From positions 1 to 64,000 of the forward strand of contig CAWJCH010000008.1 in the NCBI GenBank assembly GCA_963841205.1: a stretch of 64,000 nucleotides of DNA, in the 5' to 3' direction. Shown one piece after another: positions 54,890 to 64,000 of the stretch (position 1 is its first letter; every line of letters begins with the position of its first letter). The notes below the pieces were generated by a model that was given only the letters and a program-made list of their open reading frames with translations, had not been told where the DNA came from and searched no databases. A program made the position numbers and the translations under genes. This DNA comes from CAWAWP01 sp963841205 (GTDB lineage Bacteria > Chloroflexota > Ktedonobacteria > Ktedonobacterales > JADMIN01).

Positions 54890-55480
54890 TCATGGCTGCG
54901 TCGGAGTCGGGGCACCCCACTGCTGGAACGGCGCGTAGTACGGGCGGAGCCATCCTGCGTCGTACACATCCCACGCGGCATCAGCGGAGAGGGCCTCCCA
55001 TGCGAGCTTCGCTGCTGTCTTCGCCGATACCTGCGCCACTCCGTACCAGTCCGTGATGCGATCAAAGTAGTCGTCGAGCAGCGGTCCGAGTACGTTCACC
55101 TGTACCTCGCCCGGATTCGCCGCGCCGCCGGTCCACAGTGCGCGCTGTAGCACGAACGTCACCGCCTTCACGCGCTCCTGCGAGGCCGCAATCTCTGCCG
55201 GCGTCCGGGCAACATCCCCGGCGAGCGTTGCCGTCACTTTGAGGACAGACGTTGCGGGATCGTTCGCCACTTTAACCGTTACTGGCACACTCCCTGCCGC
55301 GGCCTGCGCCAGCCGCGTGAGCGCCTGCTCTTGCGTCGTACCCGCCGTCGCCGTGGCTGTCGTCCGCTGCACGCCTACGGTGCTCCTCGAACATCCGGCG
55401 ACCGCCAGGAGACAAACCATCAGTGCCCATCCCGTAACCGCAGGTGTTCCCAGAGAGTGCCAGTTTGCTCCGTAGCGCAT
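54890..55480 (-). CDS. Lipoprotein of unknown function
   Basis: A 196-residue protein. The signal is TGWALMVCLLAVAGC with lipobox Cys, then a Thr/Ala-rich linker. The mature part has an alpha-helical middle (QERVKAVTFVLQRALW) and a Trp/Tyr-rich end (WYGVAQVSAK ... WLRPYYAPFQQW). No family was recognised. The ATG at 55480 lies behind GGAGCGGAGG. It is flanked by IS200/IS605 ends on both sides. Confidence 0.65.
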   Translation of the reverse strand: MRYGANWHSLGTPAVTGWALMVCLLAVAGCSRSTVGVQRTTATATAGTTQEQALTRLAQAAAGSVPVTVKVANDPATSVLKVTATLAGDVARTPAEIAASQERVKAVTFVLQRALWTGGAANPGEVQVNVLGPLLDDYFDRITDWYGVAQVSAKTAAKLAWEALSADAAWDVYDAGWLRPYYAPFQQWGAPTPTQP

Positions 55481-55513
55481 AGCACCGCACCTCCGCTCCC
55501 GGCAACACAACTT

Positions 55514-55545
55514 CACTGACACTCCATGGGGGCTCAAGCCCCATG
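55514..55545 (-). mobile_element. Solo IS200/IS605 right end, minus orientation
   Basis: Read on the minus strand: CCCATGGGGCTTGAGCCCCC (hairpin) followed by ATGGAGTGTCAG, matching the hairpin plus GGAGTGTCAAC of other ends here. The body of such an element would lie at higher coordinates, but 55546-55980 has no recognisable tnpB or tnpA frame. It is a candidate PATE or decayed element. Confidence 0.5.
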
Positions 55546-56092
55546 GGTTCTCAGGCTAACCGTCTGATGGGATGACTGTATCCATCCCTGCGGCTTAGCG
55601 CCTGAAGGCGGTGCCCCCGCCTACGGGCACGTTGACTCCATCGCCAGGCGAGCTAGGCTCTAGAAAAACTCTGGCTCAAGCGGAGCGCCCCTCGTCCAAG
55701 GCGCGTTGCTGCTTTTACCCCTGGGAACGACTTACCAGGGAACCGGCAAACAGCATTCGATTGGCAAGGTGCAAAAGTGTCCTACCAGATATTCTCGAAC
55801 AAGCGGGCAGAAGCGGAAAGGCAACCGGACTTCGGGCTCAATCCACGAGACGCCTGCCTAACCGCACGCCCTACAGGGACGGCGGCTTGCGGCGGGCTTG
55901 TTTCTGTCAGCCACTGCATGCGAGCGGCACCGTAGCACCGAACCGCGGACAGCCACAAGGTTCCATTGCAAAATTACAGAATAGCCCATAAAGCCGCTGG
56001 GCATCAGCCCAAGCGGAGGAGAGGGCTTGCGTGGCTCTGGCCGAAAGTCTGTTAGCTTGTTTCATCGTATGGCGATATGCTCTACTTTCTCG

Positions 56093-56269
56093 ATGAGAAG
56101 ACGTACAACGGTCTGGCTTGATGAGCGTGACCGCGCCGCACTGACCACGATTCGTGAGCGGTACGGCGTGGCGAGTGCTCGTGAGGCGATCCGACTCGCT
56201 GCGCGACTCCTCGCCGCGTCGAGGCGCGTCAATCTCGAAACGCCAGACAAGAGGAGACCACGGCCGTGA
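56093..56269 (+). CDS. Small ribbon-helix-helix-like protein preceding tnpB
   Basis: A 58-residue protein. RRRTTVWLDERDRAALTTIRE and VASAREAIRLAARLLAAS give strand-helix-helix, as in CopG/Arc-type repressors. The ATG at 56093 gives the usual short arm before the strand; upstream in-frame ATGs exist. Its TGA overlaps the GTG start of tnpB (GTGA), so the two are translationally coupled. It probably represses the element. Confidence 0.55.
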   Translation: MRRRTTVWLDERDRAALTTIRERYGVASAREAIRLAARLLAASRRVNLETPDKRRPRP

Positions 56270-57458
56270 GCGACGAGGGCGTGCACCAAGCCTCTACCTA
56301 CCAACTCAAGCCAACGCCCGAACAGGAGCGGATGATGGCCGAGACCGTGTGGCGCTGCCGCACGCGCTGCCGCACGCGCTACAACACCGCCCTGGAACAG
56401 CGCATCACCGCCTATCGCCGCTGTGGCGTCACCCTCACCGCGCTCAGCAGCAAGCGGAATTGCCCGGCCTGAAAGCGACATTTCCCGACTAGGGCGAGAT
56501 TCACTCGCAGGTCTTGCAGGAGGTGTTGGCGCGGTTGGACAAGACCTATCAGGCGTTCTTCCGCCGCGTCAAGGCGGGACAGATGCCCGGATTCCCGCGT
56601 TTCCGCGGGCGCAATCGCTACCACTCCTTCACCTACAAGCAATATGGCAACGGTGCGCGGCTGGATAAGGGTTTCCTCGTCCTGTCCAAGGTCGGGCGCG
56701 TGGCCGGGCGCTGGAGCCGGGCGCTGGAGCCGTCCGCTGGAGGGCACGCCCAAGGCCGTCACGATCTCCCACGAGGCGGATGGCTGGTACGCCATTGTTT
56801 CCTGCGCTGGGGTTCCCACCCAGCCGCTCCCCGTGACGGGACGCGAGACGGGCATTGACGTTGGGTTGAAGGTATTCCTCGTCACCGCGGAGGGGGAGGC
56901 GGTCGAGAACCCACGCCACTACCGGCGTGGTGAAAAGAAGCTCGCCAAAGCGCAGCGTCACGTCTCACGCCGTACGAAGGGTAGCCACCGACGGCGCAAG
57001 GCGGTGAGCTGGCTCGCCAAGGCGCATCAGACGGTGCAGCGCCAACGCGCCGACCACCACCACAAGACGGCATTGAAGCTGTTGCGCCAGTACGACACGA
57101 TCTCCCTGGAAGACGTGCGGGTCGCCACCCTGGGACGGAACCACCAGCTCAGCAAGAGCATCTCAGATGCCGGTTGGGGCCAGTTCCGCACCATCCTCGA
57201 GGCCAAGGCAGCCTGCGCCGGGCGTCGGGTCGTGGCGGTGCCGCCCGCCTACACCAGCCAGGACTGTAGCGGCTGTGGGGCGCGCGTGCCCAAGACTCTG
57301 AGTGTGCGCACCCATGTCTGTCCGGCCTGCGGGCTGGTGCGAGACCGCGACGAGAACGCGACGAGAACGCGGCGCGCAACCTCCAACGGGCCGGGCAGGC
57401 CCTGCGGGGACTCGCGGGATCACCTGCGGGGACGAACCGAGCATCCATCGGGCTTTAG
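56266..57458 (+). pseudogene. tnpB: tnpB (IS605 OrfB-type) broken by duplications and a nonsense codon
   Basis: TnpB is an RNA-guided nuclease. The RuvC Asp is in GIDVGLKVFLVT, Glu in ISLEDVRVATLG, and the zinc finger is CSGCG ... CPACGLVRDRD with the last Asp. Lesions: an in-frame 12-bp duplication near 56357 (RCRTRCRT), a frameshift near 56445, TAG at 56490, a 13-bp tandem duplication GGCGCTGGAGCCG at 56707-56732 and an 11-bp one GACGAGAACGC at 57349-57370. Removing one unit of each of the last two restores RWSRPLEGTPK and RDENAARNLQRAGQ, ending at 57458. Confidence 0.88.
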
Positions 57459-57470
57459 CCCTGTGGAGTG

Positions 57471-58196
57471 TCAACCATGGAAGACATGCGTGGTAGGTGA
57501 AGCTACCGCAGCGCGCCGGCGCTTGGTCGGCACGCGGCGACCGTCAACGAAGGCCAGCGCCCATGCTTGCCGCTCCACCGGCTCAAGCGTCGCCAACAGC
57601 GCTCGCCACACGCGTTCCCACGTGCCGTCCGCCTCCCATCGCGAGAACCGCCGCCAGCACGTGACCGGGTCGCCATACGCAGCGGGGAGATCGTGCCAGC
57701 GGCACCCGTTGCGCAATACGTAGAGGACGCCATCGAGCGTGCGGCGGTCGTCGGCACGGGGCCTGCCCCTATTGCCGCCGCGCCGTAGCGGAAGGAGATC
57801 GCGCAAGGCCTCCCATTGGGCGTCCGTCAGCGGGACAGCGAGCGCCGTGGCCTCGCGCTGACGGACGGTCTCGGCGTTGGCGTGCCACAGCTCGACGAGG
57901 CTGGCGTAGGCATCGTCGTAGTGCTCAACACGCACCATCTCCAGCAGGTCGGCCTCGCCCGGCAGAATCGTCGCCTCCTGCCAGTGCTCACCTGCGAAGC
58001 CGCGCAGACTTTCGAGGTCGCGCCAGACCGAGACGAAGGTGAAGTCGTCGTTGTGCGCCGCGCGAGATGGGGCGATACACGTCGTCTGGCAACCCGGCTG
58101 TGCGCGCATCAGCGGCTCGCTCACCTCGCGGCACAGACGCTCATACGCCGGGCGTCGCCCTGGTTTGAGCCGTGCCCGAAAAATCCGAACGATCAC
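57471..58196 (-). CDS. Antibiotic-biosynthesis-monooxygenase-domain protein fused to truncated IS5 transposase
   Basis: A 241-residue open frame. Residues 1-110 form an ABM/Dabb-like ferredoxin fold (MIVRIFRARLKPGRRPAYERL, FTFVSVWRDLESLRGFAGEHW). From about residue 118 (VPLTDAQWEALRDLLPLR ... GRPRADDRRTLDGVLYVL) it is the N-terminal domain of an IS5 transposase like that at 40786. The IS5 part lacks the catalytic triad and is cut by the tnpB element. The IS5 has probably inserted near the 3' end of the ABM gene and removed its stop. The ABM part may still work. Confidence 0.7.
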   Translation of the reverse strand: MIVRIFRARLKPGRRPAYERLCREVSEPLMRAQPGCQTTCIAPSRAAHNDDFTFVSVWRDLESLRGFAGEHWQEATILPGEADLLEMVRVEHYDDAYASLVELWHANAETVRQREATALAVPLTDAQWEALRDLLPLRRGGNRGRPRADDRRTLDGVLYVLRNGCRWHDLPAAYGDPVTCWRRFSRWEADGTWERVWRALLATLEPVERQAWALAFVDGRRVPTKRRRAAVASPTTHVFHG

Positions 58197-58365
58197 GATG
58201 GATCACCTCACTCAGGGCCGCGCGTGCTGATGGGCGTCGCACGTTCGCCGACTCCGACTCGGCGAGGTCGCCTCCGCCTGGCCTTGACGAGACATGCTAG
58301 AATAGCGCCCATACGCGGGCGTATACAAGCCGTCGCCACGGCCCCCTCAGGAATCGAGGGACATC

Positions 58366-58578
58366 GTGCGCAAATTCGTCCCGGTCGCGGGAAGCGCGAT
58401 CGTCTATGCTTGCGCCGAGGTCGGATGCGGCAAACCTGCGCTGCAGGTCTGTACGCGCTGTGGACGCCACCTCTGCAACGATCACGCCGAGCCGGTAGAG
58501 CGTGACCTACCGACGCGCGGCCTCAAGCTGCCCGAACCCTACTGGTACTGCGCCGATTGTATGCCCTACTACCGTTGA
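58366..58578 (+). CDS. Small zinc-binding protein (double zinc-ribbon type)
   Basis: A 70-residue protein. Cys/His pairs are YACAEVGCGKPALQVCTRCG, LCNDHAE and WYCADC, enough for two metal sites. It starts at the GTG after ATCGAGGGAC. It resembles small B-box or AN1-like fingers that mediate protein contacts, but no named family is certain. It is alone between the ABM/IS5 gene and the liv operon. Confidence 0.65.
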   Translation: MRKFVPVAGSAIVYACAEVGCGKPALQVCTRCGRHLCNDHAEPVERDLPTRGLKLPEPYWYCADCMPYYR

Positions 58579-58711
58579 TGCGCCGTCATAGCCCGCGAAG
58601 AACATCCAGGCTGCGCGCATATGGCGAGCATTTCTCTGGGCAGCCTCGTGTGGACGAGGCGCGTCAGCAATTGTGCCTCGGTTGGGTTTCGCACTACCTA
58701 ACATCGATGTC

Positions 58712-58740
58712 TTGTCATACGTGACTCAGCAGTGTACAAT
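58712..58740 (+). promoter_or_regulatory. Sigma-70-type promoter upstream of the liv operon
   Basis: TTGTCA (58712-58717), a 17-base spacer, then TACAAT (58735-58740), close to consensus. It lies about 240 bp ahead of livJ, leaving a long leader whose structure is not obvious. The interval 58579-58982 contains no convincing gene. Confidence 0.6.
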
Positions 58741-58982
58741 GGCGCAACTCTCGAACGGAGTGGCGCTGGCCGATGGGTCGGATGCGGCGTGGTACAGGGT
58801 CGTGTCAGCAACGAGCGAATCTTGTGTGAGATTTGTCAGCGACGCGACGTAGATGAGGTAAGGCCTCGAACCGGGCACGCGGCCGTCCACGCATTTTTGC
58901 GCGGAGTCGTGGGATTTCCGGGATGTGGCGTATGAGGCAATGTGCCTCAGTCTGTTCTCTTCAGTGGAGGAGCGCGAGCCGT

Positions 58983-60278
58983 ATGCAATCTTCTCGGTTC
59001 TTGCGCACGTTGGCTCGAGCGTCGATCGGGGGCTGCTTCGCCCTCGTGTTGACGCTGAGCGCGTGCGGATCTAACGGCACCAGCGTCAACAAAGCGTTGA
59101 TTCTCGCCACGGACTTCCCGGTCTCCGGCGGCGACGCCACGGCCACGCTGCCCGCTGAGTATGCGGTCAATCTGGCTGTCCAGCAGAACAAAGACCTCGG
59201 CGGCGGCTACACCCTTACCGTCAAGAACATGGACGACGAGGGCCAGAGCGGCGCCGACCCGACCAAGGGCCAGAACAACATCCAGCAGTTGGCGGACAAC
59301 AAACAGGTCATGGCGATCGTCGGCCCGTTCAACAGCGGCGTCGCCAAGGCTGAGATCCCGGTCGTCAACGCTGCCGGCGGCCCGGTGCTGATCAGCCCGA
59401 CCAACACGAACCCTGGCCTGACGCTCTCGCAGTACGCGACCGCCAACGGCATCGACTTCACCAAGCTCCATCCGGCGGGCCAGCCCGACTACTACTTCCG
59501 CATCCCCGGCAACGACGTGGCCCAGGGCAAGGCCGACGCCGAAGTGGCGCTCAGCCCAACCTTGCCGGGCGGCGCATGCACGAAGGCCTTCGTCGTCGAT
59601 GACAACACCACGTATGGCAAGGGCCTCGGCGACTTCTTCACCGCCGCGTACACCGCTGGCGGCGGCACCACGGTCGGCACCCGCTCGTCCATCACCGCTG
59701 ACCAGATCGCCACGCTGCCCCAGCTCGCCACCGCGATCAAGGCTTCGGGCGCGACGTGCGTCTTCTACGGTGGCGTGACGTCGCAGGGCGGCCCGGTCCT
59801 CAAGAAGGACCTCGCTGCTATCGGCGGCCCTGCCATCATGATCGGTGGCGACGGCATCGCCGCTGATCCGGGCTTCATCACCACCGCTGGCGTGGCGGCT
59901 TCCGCCGGCGCCGTCGGCACCGTCGCTGCCCCGGACACGTCCACGCTGACCTCCGCCGCCGCGACGGCGTTCAAGTCTGCGTACACGACGTTCACCGCCA
60001 GCTTGCCGAACAACTCGCTCCTGCCGTATAGCGCGCAGGCGTATGACGCTGCGATGATCGAGATCACCGCCATCAAGAACGTGATTACCGCCGGCCATAC
60101 CGTCACGCGCCTCGCGGTGCGTGATCAAGTCGCCGGTATCACCTACACTGGCTTGACGGGCACGATCTCCTTCGACGCCAACGGCGACAACGCCGGCGCC
60201 AAGGTCTTCGCGGTCTACGCGGTCGATCCGGCGAAGGACCCGACCAAGTGGAGCTACGAGACGCAGATCAACGTCTAG
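58983..60278 (+). CDS. livJ: Branched-chain amino acid-type ABC transporter substrate-binding lipoprotein
   Basis: A 431-residue protein. The lipoprotein signal has lipobox LSAC (Cys28). The periplasmic-binding fold of type I (Leu/Ile/Val-binding family) shows LILATDFPVSGGDAT, LAVQQNKDLGGGYTL, VMAIVGPFNSGVAKAEIPVV, LISPTNTNPGLT and YFRIPGNDVAQG. It feeds LivHM with leucine, isoleucine, valine or related ligands; specificity cannot be read. The ATG at 58983 is after TGGAGGAG. It is the first gene of the operon. Confidence 0.9.
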   Translation: MQSSRFLRTLARASIGGCFALVLTLSACGSNGTSVNKALILATDFPVSGGDATATLPAEYAVNLAVQQNKDLGGGYTLTVKNMDDEGQSGADPTKGQNNIQQLADNKQVMAIVGPFNSGVAKAEIPVVNAAGGPVLISPTNTNPGLTLSQYATANGIDFTKLHPAGQPDYYFRIPGNDVAQGKADAEVALSPTLPGGACTKAFVVDDNTTYGKGLGDFFTAAYTAGGGTTVGTRSSITADQIATLPQLATAIKASGATCVFYGGVTSQGGPVLKKDLAAIGGPAIMIGGDGIAADPGFITTAGVAASAGAVGTVAAPDTSTLTSAAATAFKSAYTTFTASLPNNSLLPYSAQAYDAAMIEITAIKNVITAGHTVTRLAVRDQVAGITYTGLTGTISFDANGDNAGAKVFAVYAVDPAKDPTKWSYETQINV

Positions 60279-60312
60279 TCTCCTGAACGGCGCGCATACT
60301 GCGTAGTCGGTG

Positions 60313-60343
60313 CGGAGCAGGCTTCTCTGAGAAGTCTGCTCCG
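60313..60343 (+). terminator. Intergenic hairpin between livJ and livH
   Basis: CGGAGCAGGCTTCT pairs with AGAAGTCTGCTCCG around a three-base loop, one G-T pair in the stem. No U-run follows. This position is typical of partial terminators or stabilising stems that keep the binding-protein mRNA more abundant than the permease part. Confidence 0.6.
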
Positions 60344-60422
60344 TGCTATACTACGGCTCACTTCGGCACTCCGTGGGCCTGCGATGCCCCCTCTCGCACG
60401 GCACGGGAAGGACAGCGGACAT

Positions 60423-61385
60423 ATGGTGGCGGTCGTGCTGGCCGTAGTAACCCCGGCGAACTTTCTGCAGCAGATGGAGCAGGGCATTACGCTCGGTGCC
60501 ATCTATGCGCTGATCGCGCTGGGTTACACAATGGTCTACGGCATCATCGAGTTAATCAACTTCGCCCACGGCGACGTGCTAATGTGGAGCACCGTCGTGA
60601 CCCTTGGTGTCTTGGGGAGAATGGGCTTCGGCAGCTCCTCAACGGCGCTCGGCGGCATTCAACTTATCTTGACGTTGATCCTTTTGCTCGTCGTCGGAAT
60701 GGCGGTTTCGGCTGCGTTGAATGTGGCCATCGAGCGGTTTGCCTATCGGCCACTGCGCAAGGCGCCGCGTCTCGCGCCTCTGATCGCGGCAATCGGCGTT
60801 TCTTTCATTTTGCAGAATGTCGCCAAGATTTGGGGCGGAATTGGCACCGCGCAGGCGGGCTATCCGGCCATCTTCCCGAATGGGGGCTTCTCGCTCGGCG
60901 AGGTGACGGTCAACTACCTAGACCTCTTCATCGTCCTCCTGGCCCTCGTTCTTATGTATGGCCTGAACATCTTCATCAACACGACTAGACTTGGGAGAGC
61001 CATGCGCGCCACGGCGCAAGATCCCGAGGCGGCCGCGCTCATGGGCGTGAACATCAATCGAACAATCGCCACGACTTTCCTCATTGGCGGAGCGCTCGCC
61101 GGGGCCGCGGGCGTTATCTACAGCCTCCATACCGGAGCCGTCTTCTATCAGACGGGTAACCAGCTCGGCCTGATCGCCTTCACCGCGGCGGTACTCGGCG
61201 GCATTGGTAATATTCAGGGTGCCGTCCTCGGCGGATTCCTCATCGGGGTGATCCAGTCGGTCACGATTCTCTACATCCCCGGCGGCTTCCAGTGGAGCGT
61301 GGCCACCGTCTTCGTCATCCTCGTGCTAATCCTCGTGCTGCGGCCTTCCGGGCTACTGGGTCAGCAAGTCCCCGATAAGGTCTAG
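60423..61385 (+). CDS. livH: Branched-chain amino acid ABC permease LivH
   Basis: A 320-residue inner-membrane permease. It has the typical start LQQMEQGITLGAIYALIALGYTMVYGIIELINFAHGD (as GITLGAIYALIALGYTMVYG then IIELINFAHGDV), the cytoplasmic AMRATAQDPEAAALMGVN coupling loop, and IAFTAAVLGGIGNIQGAVLGG. The ATG at 60423 lies 11 bases after GGAAGGA. It pairs with LivM to form the channel. Confidence 0.93.
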   Translation: MVAVVLAVVTPANFLQQMEQGITLGAIYALIALGYTMVYGIIELINFAHGDVLMWSTVVTLGVLGRMGFGSSSTALGGIQLILTLILLLVVGMAVSAALNVAIERFAYRPLRKAPRLAPLIAAIGVSFILQNVAKIWGGIGTAQAGYPAIFPNGGFSLGEVTVNYLDLFIVLLALVLMYGLNIFINTTRLGRAMRATAQDPEAAALMGVNINRTIATTFLIGGALAGAAGVIYSLHTGAVFYQTGNQLGLIAFTAAVLGGIGNIQGAVLGGFLIGVIQSVTILYIPGGFQWSVATVFVILVLILVLRPSGLLGQQVPDKV

Positions 61386-61406
61386 CGAGCGTAGAGAGAG
61401 TGTCCT

Positions 61407-62723
61407 ATGGCCAAAGATTCCGTCGGGCAACGGCGCCAATCTGCGCTTGCGACCGCGCGAGCCTGGTTCGACTCCACCCAGGTGTTGGGCAGGCCGCTCA
61501 GCTGGTTCGTCTCAGGTTGGCGAATCGCCCTGGTCTTCCTCGTCCTCGCCATCCTCTATCCCCAATTCTATGGCAATAACGGCCAATTGTTGCTCGGGGA
61601 TGCCAATGAAGCTCTCGTCACCGACGGCATCCAAATCGGCATCTACATCCTGTTCGCCCTCGGCCTCAATATTGTCGTCGGCTACGCGGGCCTCCTCGAC
61701 CTCGGGTACGTCGCGTTCTTCGTCCTCGGCGCCTATGCCACCGGCGTCTTCACCGAAGGATACATCCACGGCAGTAACAAGAATGACATCGTGCATGTCC
61801 CGCAGGTCTCTTTCTGGGTCGCGCTGCTGATCGCGGCAGTCGTCGCGTGCGTCGCGGGCATCCTCCTCGGCGCTCCCACGCTCCGGCTGAGGGGCGACTA
61901 CCTCGCCATCGTCACCTTAGGCTTCGGCGAGATCCTCCCTATCTTCTTCCAGAACGTGCCGTTTTTCGGCAGCCAAGACGGCCTCAGCGCCAACGGCCCG
62001 GGGAATATCGGCAGCATCACGTTCTCAAATCCCACCGACAACATCCCCTTTTACTACGTCACCCTCATCATCGTCGTGCTCGCGGTAATTGGGGTCGCGC
62101 TCCTTCGCGATTCGAGTATCGGTCGCGCCTGGGTCGCCATCCGAGAGGACGAGACGGCTGCGGCGGCGTCGGGCGTCAATCTCGTGCGCACCAAGTTGCT
62201 CGCCTTCGCGCTGGGCGCGCTGGTCGGTGGCGTCGGTGGCTCGCTCTACGCCGCGAGCACGCAGAGTATCAACGCGAACAACTTCAGCTTTCAGATCTCG
62301 ATCTTCATCCTGGTCACCATCGTGCTCGGCGGCATCGGGAGCATCCCAGGCGTAATCCTCGGTGCGATCGTGCTGAAGTTCCTCGACGTTTACCTCCTCG
62401 GCCAGATAAATGACGCCGTACACGGCAGTTCGCTGGTCAGCAATGGCCCACTCCACTTCTTGGCGGGCTTCGATTTCACTTACTCGAACTACCTCATCTA
62501 TGGGGTAGTGTTGCTCGCCATGGTCCTGCTGCGCCCACAAGGGTTGATCCCCGACGCTCGCCGGCGGCGTGAGCTGCAAGGCATCGGCGCGTCGACCGAG
62601 GGTGCCTCGGCGCTTGGACTTCTTGAGCGCGAGGAGGCGGGCATCGTCGGACCGGAACAGGGCGGCGACGATTACTCAAGTTACTCCGGCGCCGGCTCGG
62701 ACTCGGCCGGACGGGAGGGCTAG
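61407..62723 (+). CDS. livM: Branched-chain amino acid ABC permease LivM
   Basis: A 438-residue permease. Signatures are FALGLNIVVGYAGLLDLGYVAFF, LRLRGDYLAIVTLGFGEI, WVAIREDETAAAASGVN (coupling loop) and LGGIGSIPGVILGA. A polar Gly/Ser/Glu-rich C-terminal tail of about 50 residues is longer than usual. The start ATG is 21 bp after the livH stop, with GAGAGAG upstream. The stop is one base before the livG start. Confidence 0.92.
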   Translation: MAKDSVGQRRQSALATARAWFDSTQVLGRPLSWFVSGWRIALVFLVLAILYPQFYGNNGQLLLGDANEALVTDGIQIGIYILFALGLNIVVGYAGLLDLGYVAFFVLGAYATGVFTEGYIHGSNKNDIVHVPQVSFWVALLIAAVVACVAGILLGAPTLRLRGDYLAIVTLGFGEILPIFFQNVPFFGSQDGLSANGPGNIGSITFSNPTDNIPFYYVTLIIVVLAVIGVALLRDSSIGRAWVAIREDETAAAASGVNLVRTKLLAFALGALVGGVGGSLYAASTQSINANNFSFQISIFILVTIVLGGIGSIPGVILGAIVLKFLDVYLLGQINDAVHGSSLVSNGPLHFLAGFDFTYSNYLIYGVVLLAMVLLRPQGLIPDARRRRELQGIGASTEGASALGLLEREEAGIVGPEQGGDDYSSYSGAGSDSAGREG

Positions 62724-62724
62724 C

Positions 62725-63510
62725 ATGGCCGACGACGTCATTCTCTCGCTGCGCGGCGTCACCAAGACCTTCGGCGGCCTCACCGCAGTTGACTCGGTCG
62801 ATCTGGACATCCAGCGCGGCAATATCTTCAGCATCATCGGCCCGAACGGGGCGGGTAAGACGACGGTCTTCAACTTGATCACCGGCATCTACTCGCCCAC
62901 CTCCGGCACGATGACCCTGGATGGACAGTCGATATCAGGGCTCTCGCCCGACCGCGTGCTGCGGCGCGGCATCGCCCGCACCTTCCAGAACATCCGCCTG
63001 TTCAACAACATGACGGTGCTGGAGAACGTGCTGGTCGGCGAGCACACCAAAGTGCCAGTCGATCTGCCGTCGGTCGTCTTTCGCCTGCCCAACTATCGGA
63101 GCGCTGAGCGGGCGGCGCGCAACCGCGCGATGGAGCTCCTCGGTTTCTTCGGGTCCGGCCTGGTGGACCGCCACGATGAATACGTGTCGAGCCTCTCGTA
63201 TGCCGACCGACGCCGCGTCGAGATCGCCCGCGCGCTCGGCTCCGCGCCAAAGATGCTCCTGCTGGACGAGCCGACGGCGGGCATGAACGACGCCGAGACC
63301 GGCGAGGCCGTTACCTACATCCGCAAGCTGCGCGAGATCCACAATCTGACGATCCTGCTGATCGAGCACAAGCTGCAGGTCACGATGGGCATGTCAGACC
63401 GCATCGCCGTGCTCGACTACGGCAAGAAGATCGCCGAAGGCACGCCGGCTGAGGTGCAGAACAACGAGCAGGTGATCGAGGCGTACCTGGGACGAAAGGC
63501 AGCGGTGTAG
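62725..63510 (+). CDS. livG: Branched-chain amino acid ABC ATP-binding protein LivG
   Basis: A 261-residue ATPase. Walker A is GPNGAGKTT, Q-loop FQNIRLF, signature SLSYADRRRVEIARAL (a YADRR variant of the LSGGQ-type motif), Walker B MLLLDEPTAGMND and H-loop IEHKLQVTMG. The start ATG has GGGAGGG upstream, right behind livM. The LSYAD signature in place of LSxGQ is seen in some LivG proteins. It powers transport with LivF. Confidence 0.93.
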   Translation: MADDVILSLRGVTKTFGGLTAVDSVDLDIQRGNIFSIIGPNGAGKTTVFNLITGIYSPTSGTMTLDGQSISGLSPDRVLRRGIARTFQNIRLFNNMTVLENVLVGEHTKVPVDLPSVVFRLPNYRSAERAARNRAMELLGFFGSGLVDRHDEYVSSLSYADRRRVEIARALGSAPKMLLLDEPTAGMNDAETGEAVTYIRKLREIHNLTILLIEHKLQVTMGMSDRIAVLDYGKKIAEGTPAEVQNNEQVIEAYLGRKAAV

Positions 63511-63515
63511 CAGCT

Positions 63516-64000
<485 letters not shown>

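Larger units (their letters stand above)
55990..57476 (+). mobile_element. IS200/IS605 (IS1341-type) element carrying tnpB
   Basis: A left hairpin lies near 55993-56018 (CCGCTGGGC-atca-GCCC-AAGCGG) and the right end has GGGCTTTAGCCC followed by TGTGGAGTGTCAACC to 57476. Inside are a small ribbon-helix-helix-like gene and a tnpB pseudogene; no tnpA is present. The right end abuts a truncated IS5 transposase. The left limit is approximate. Confidence 0.6.

Overview
The window is GC-rich, and the gene set best fits the chromosome of a soil-type Chloroflexota bacterium (Ktedonobacteria-like or a relative). This is an inference from three things: an FHA-PrsW-zinc-ribbon protein, several lipoproteins with DGWAVG-type propeller repeats, and the mix of insertion sequences (IS5, IS21, IS630, IS701, IS200/IS605 types). 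No rRNA or complete tRNA gene was found.

Positions 1-11060 are mostly ordinary chromosome. They hold a VOC protein, a minus-strand trio (carrier-like protein, membrane protein, FHA-PrsW protease), two DUF4064-like membrane proteins, a YhhN-type lysoplasmalogenase homologue, and then a lower-GC stretch with a P-loop kinase, gene fragments, a 32-bp tandem repeat and secreted proteins. A 116-bp MITE with a 5-bp target duplication lies at 671-786.

Positions 11300-38200 are accessory DNA. The main result is two related, partly decayed copies of one integrative element. Copy A (about 15300-24361) has a broken tyrosine recombinase. Copy B (about 30983-38179) has a small excisionase-like gene. Both carry, in the same order, a short conserved gene, a membrane protein gene, an archaeo-eukaryotic-type primase joined to a CHC2 zinc finger, a 145-residue protein gene, and a large gene resembling a rolling-circle replication initiator. 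A conserved block of about 50 bp just upstream of rep in both copies is a candidate origin or operator. Unrelated opposite-strand genes sit at matching positions between the conserved genes, like cargo slots. Each copy has its own inactivating lesions. An 'int/xis + Rep + primase' integrative plasmid-like family of this gene order is not one I recognise by name. Between the copies lie chromosomal-type genes (lipoproteins, small hypotheticals, a LapA-like protein).

Positions 38300-53300 hold an ECF sigma factor and a zinc-finger anti-sigma factor with an extracellular BNR-like domain, an intact IS5 transposase, a PQQ-type propeller lipoprotein, a DUF488/membrane protein pair, a degenerate patch with a tRNA-3'-like sequence and a remnant of an element gene, two MFS exporters, an HdeD-like protein, and a copper pair (CopC, then a CopC-CopD-YtkA fusion). 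Positions 53860-58200 hold a DeoR regulator with candidate operators and a cluster of IS200/IS605 ends around a tnpB pseudogene broken by short tandem duplications.

Positions 58980-64000 are a branched-chain amino acid-type ABC operon (livJ-livH-livM-livG-livF), with livF running off the window end.
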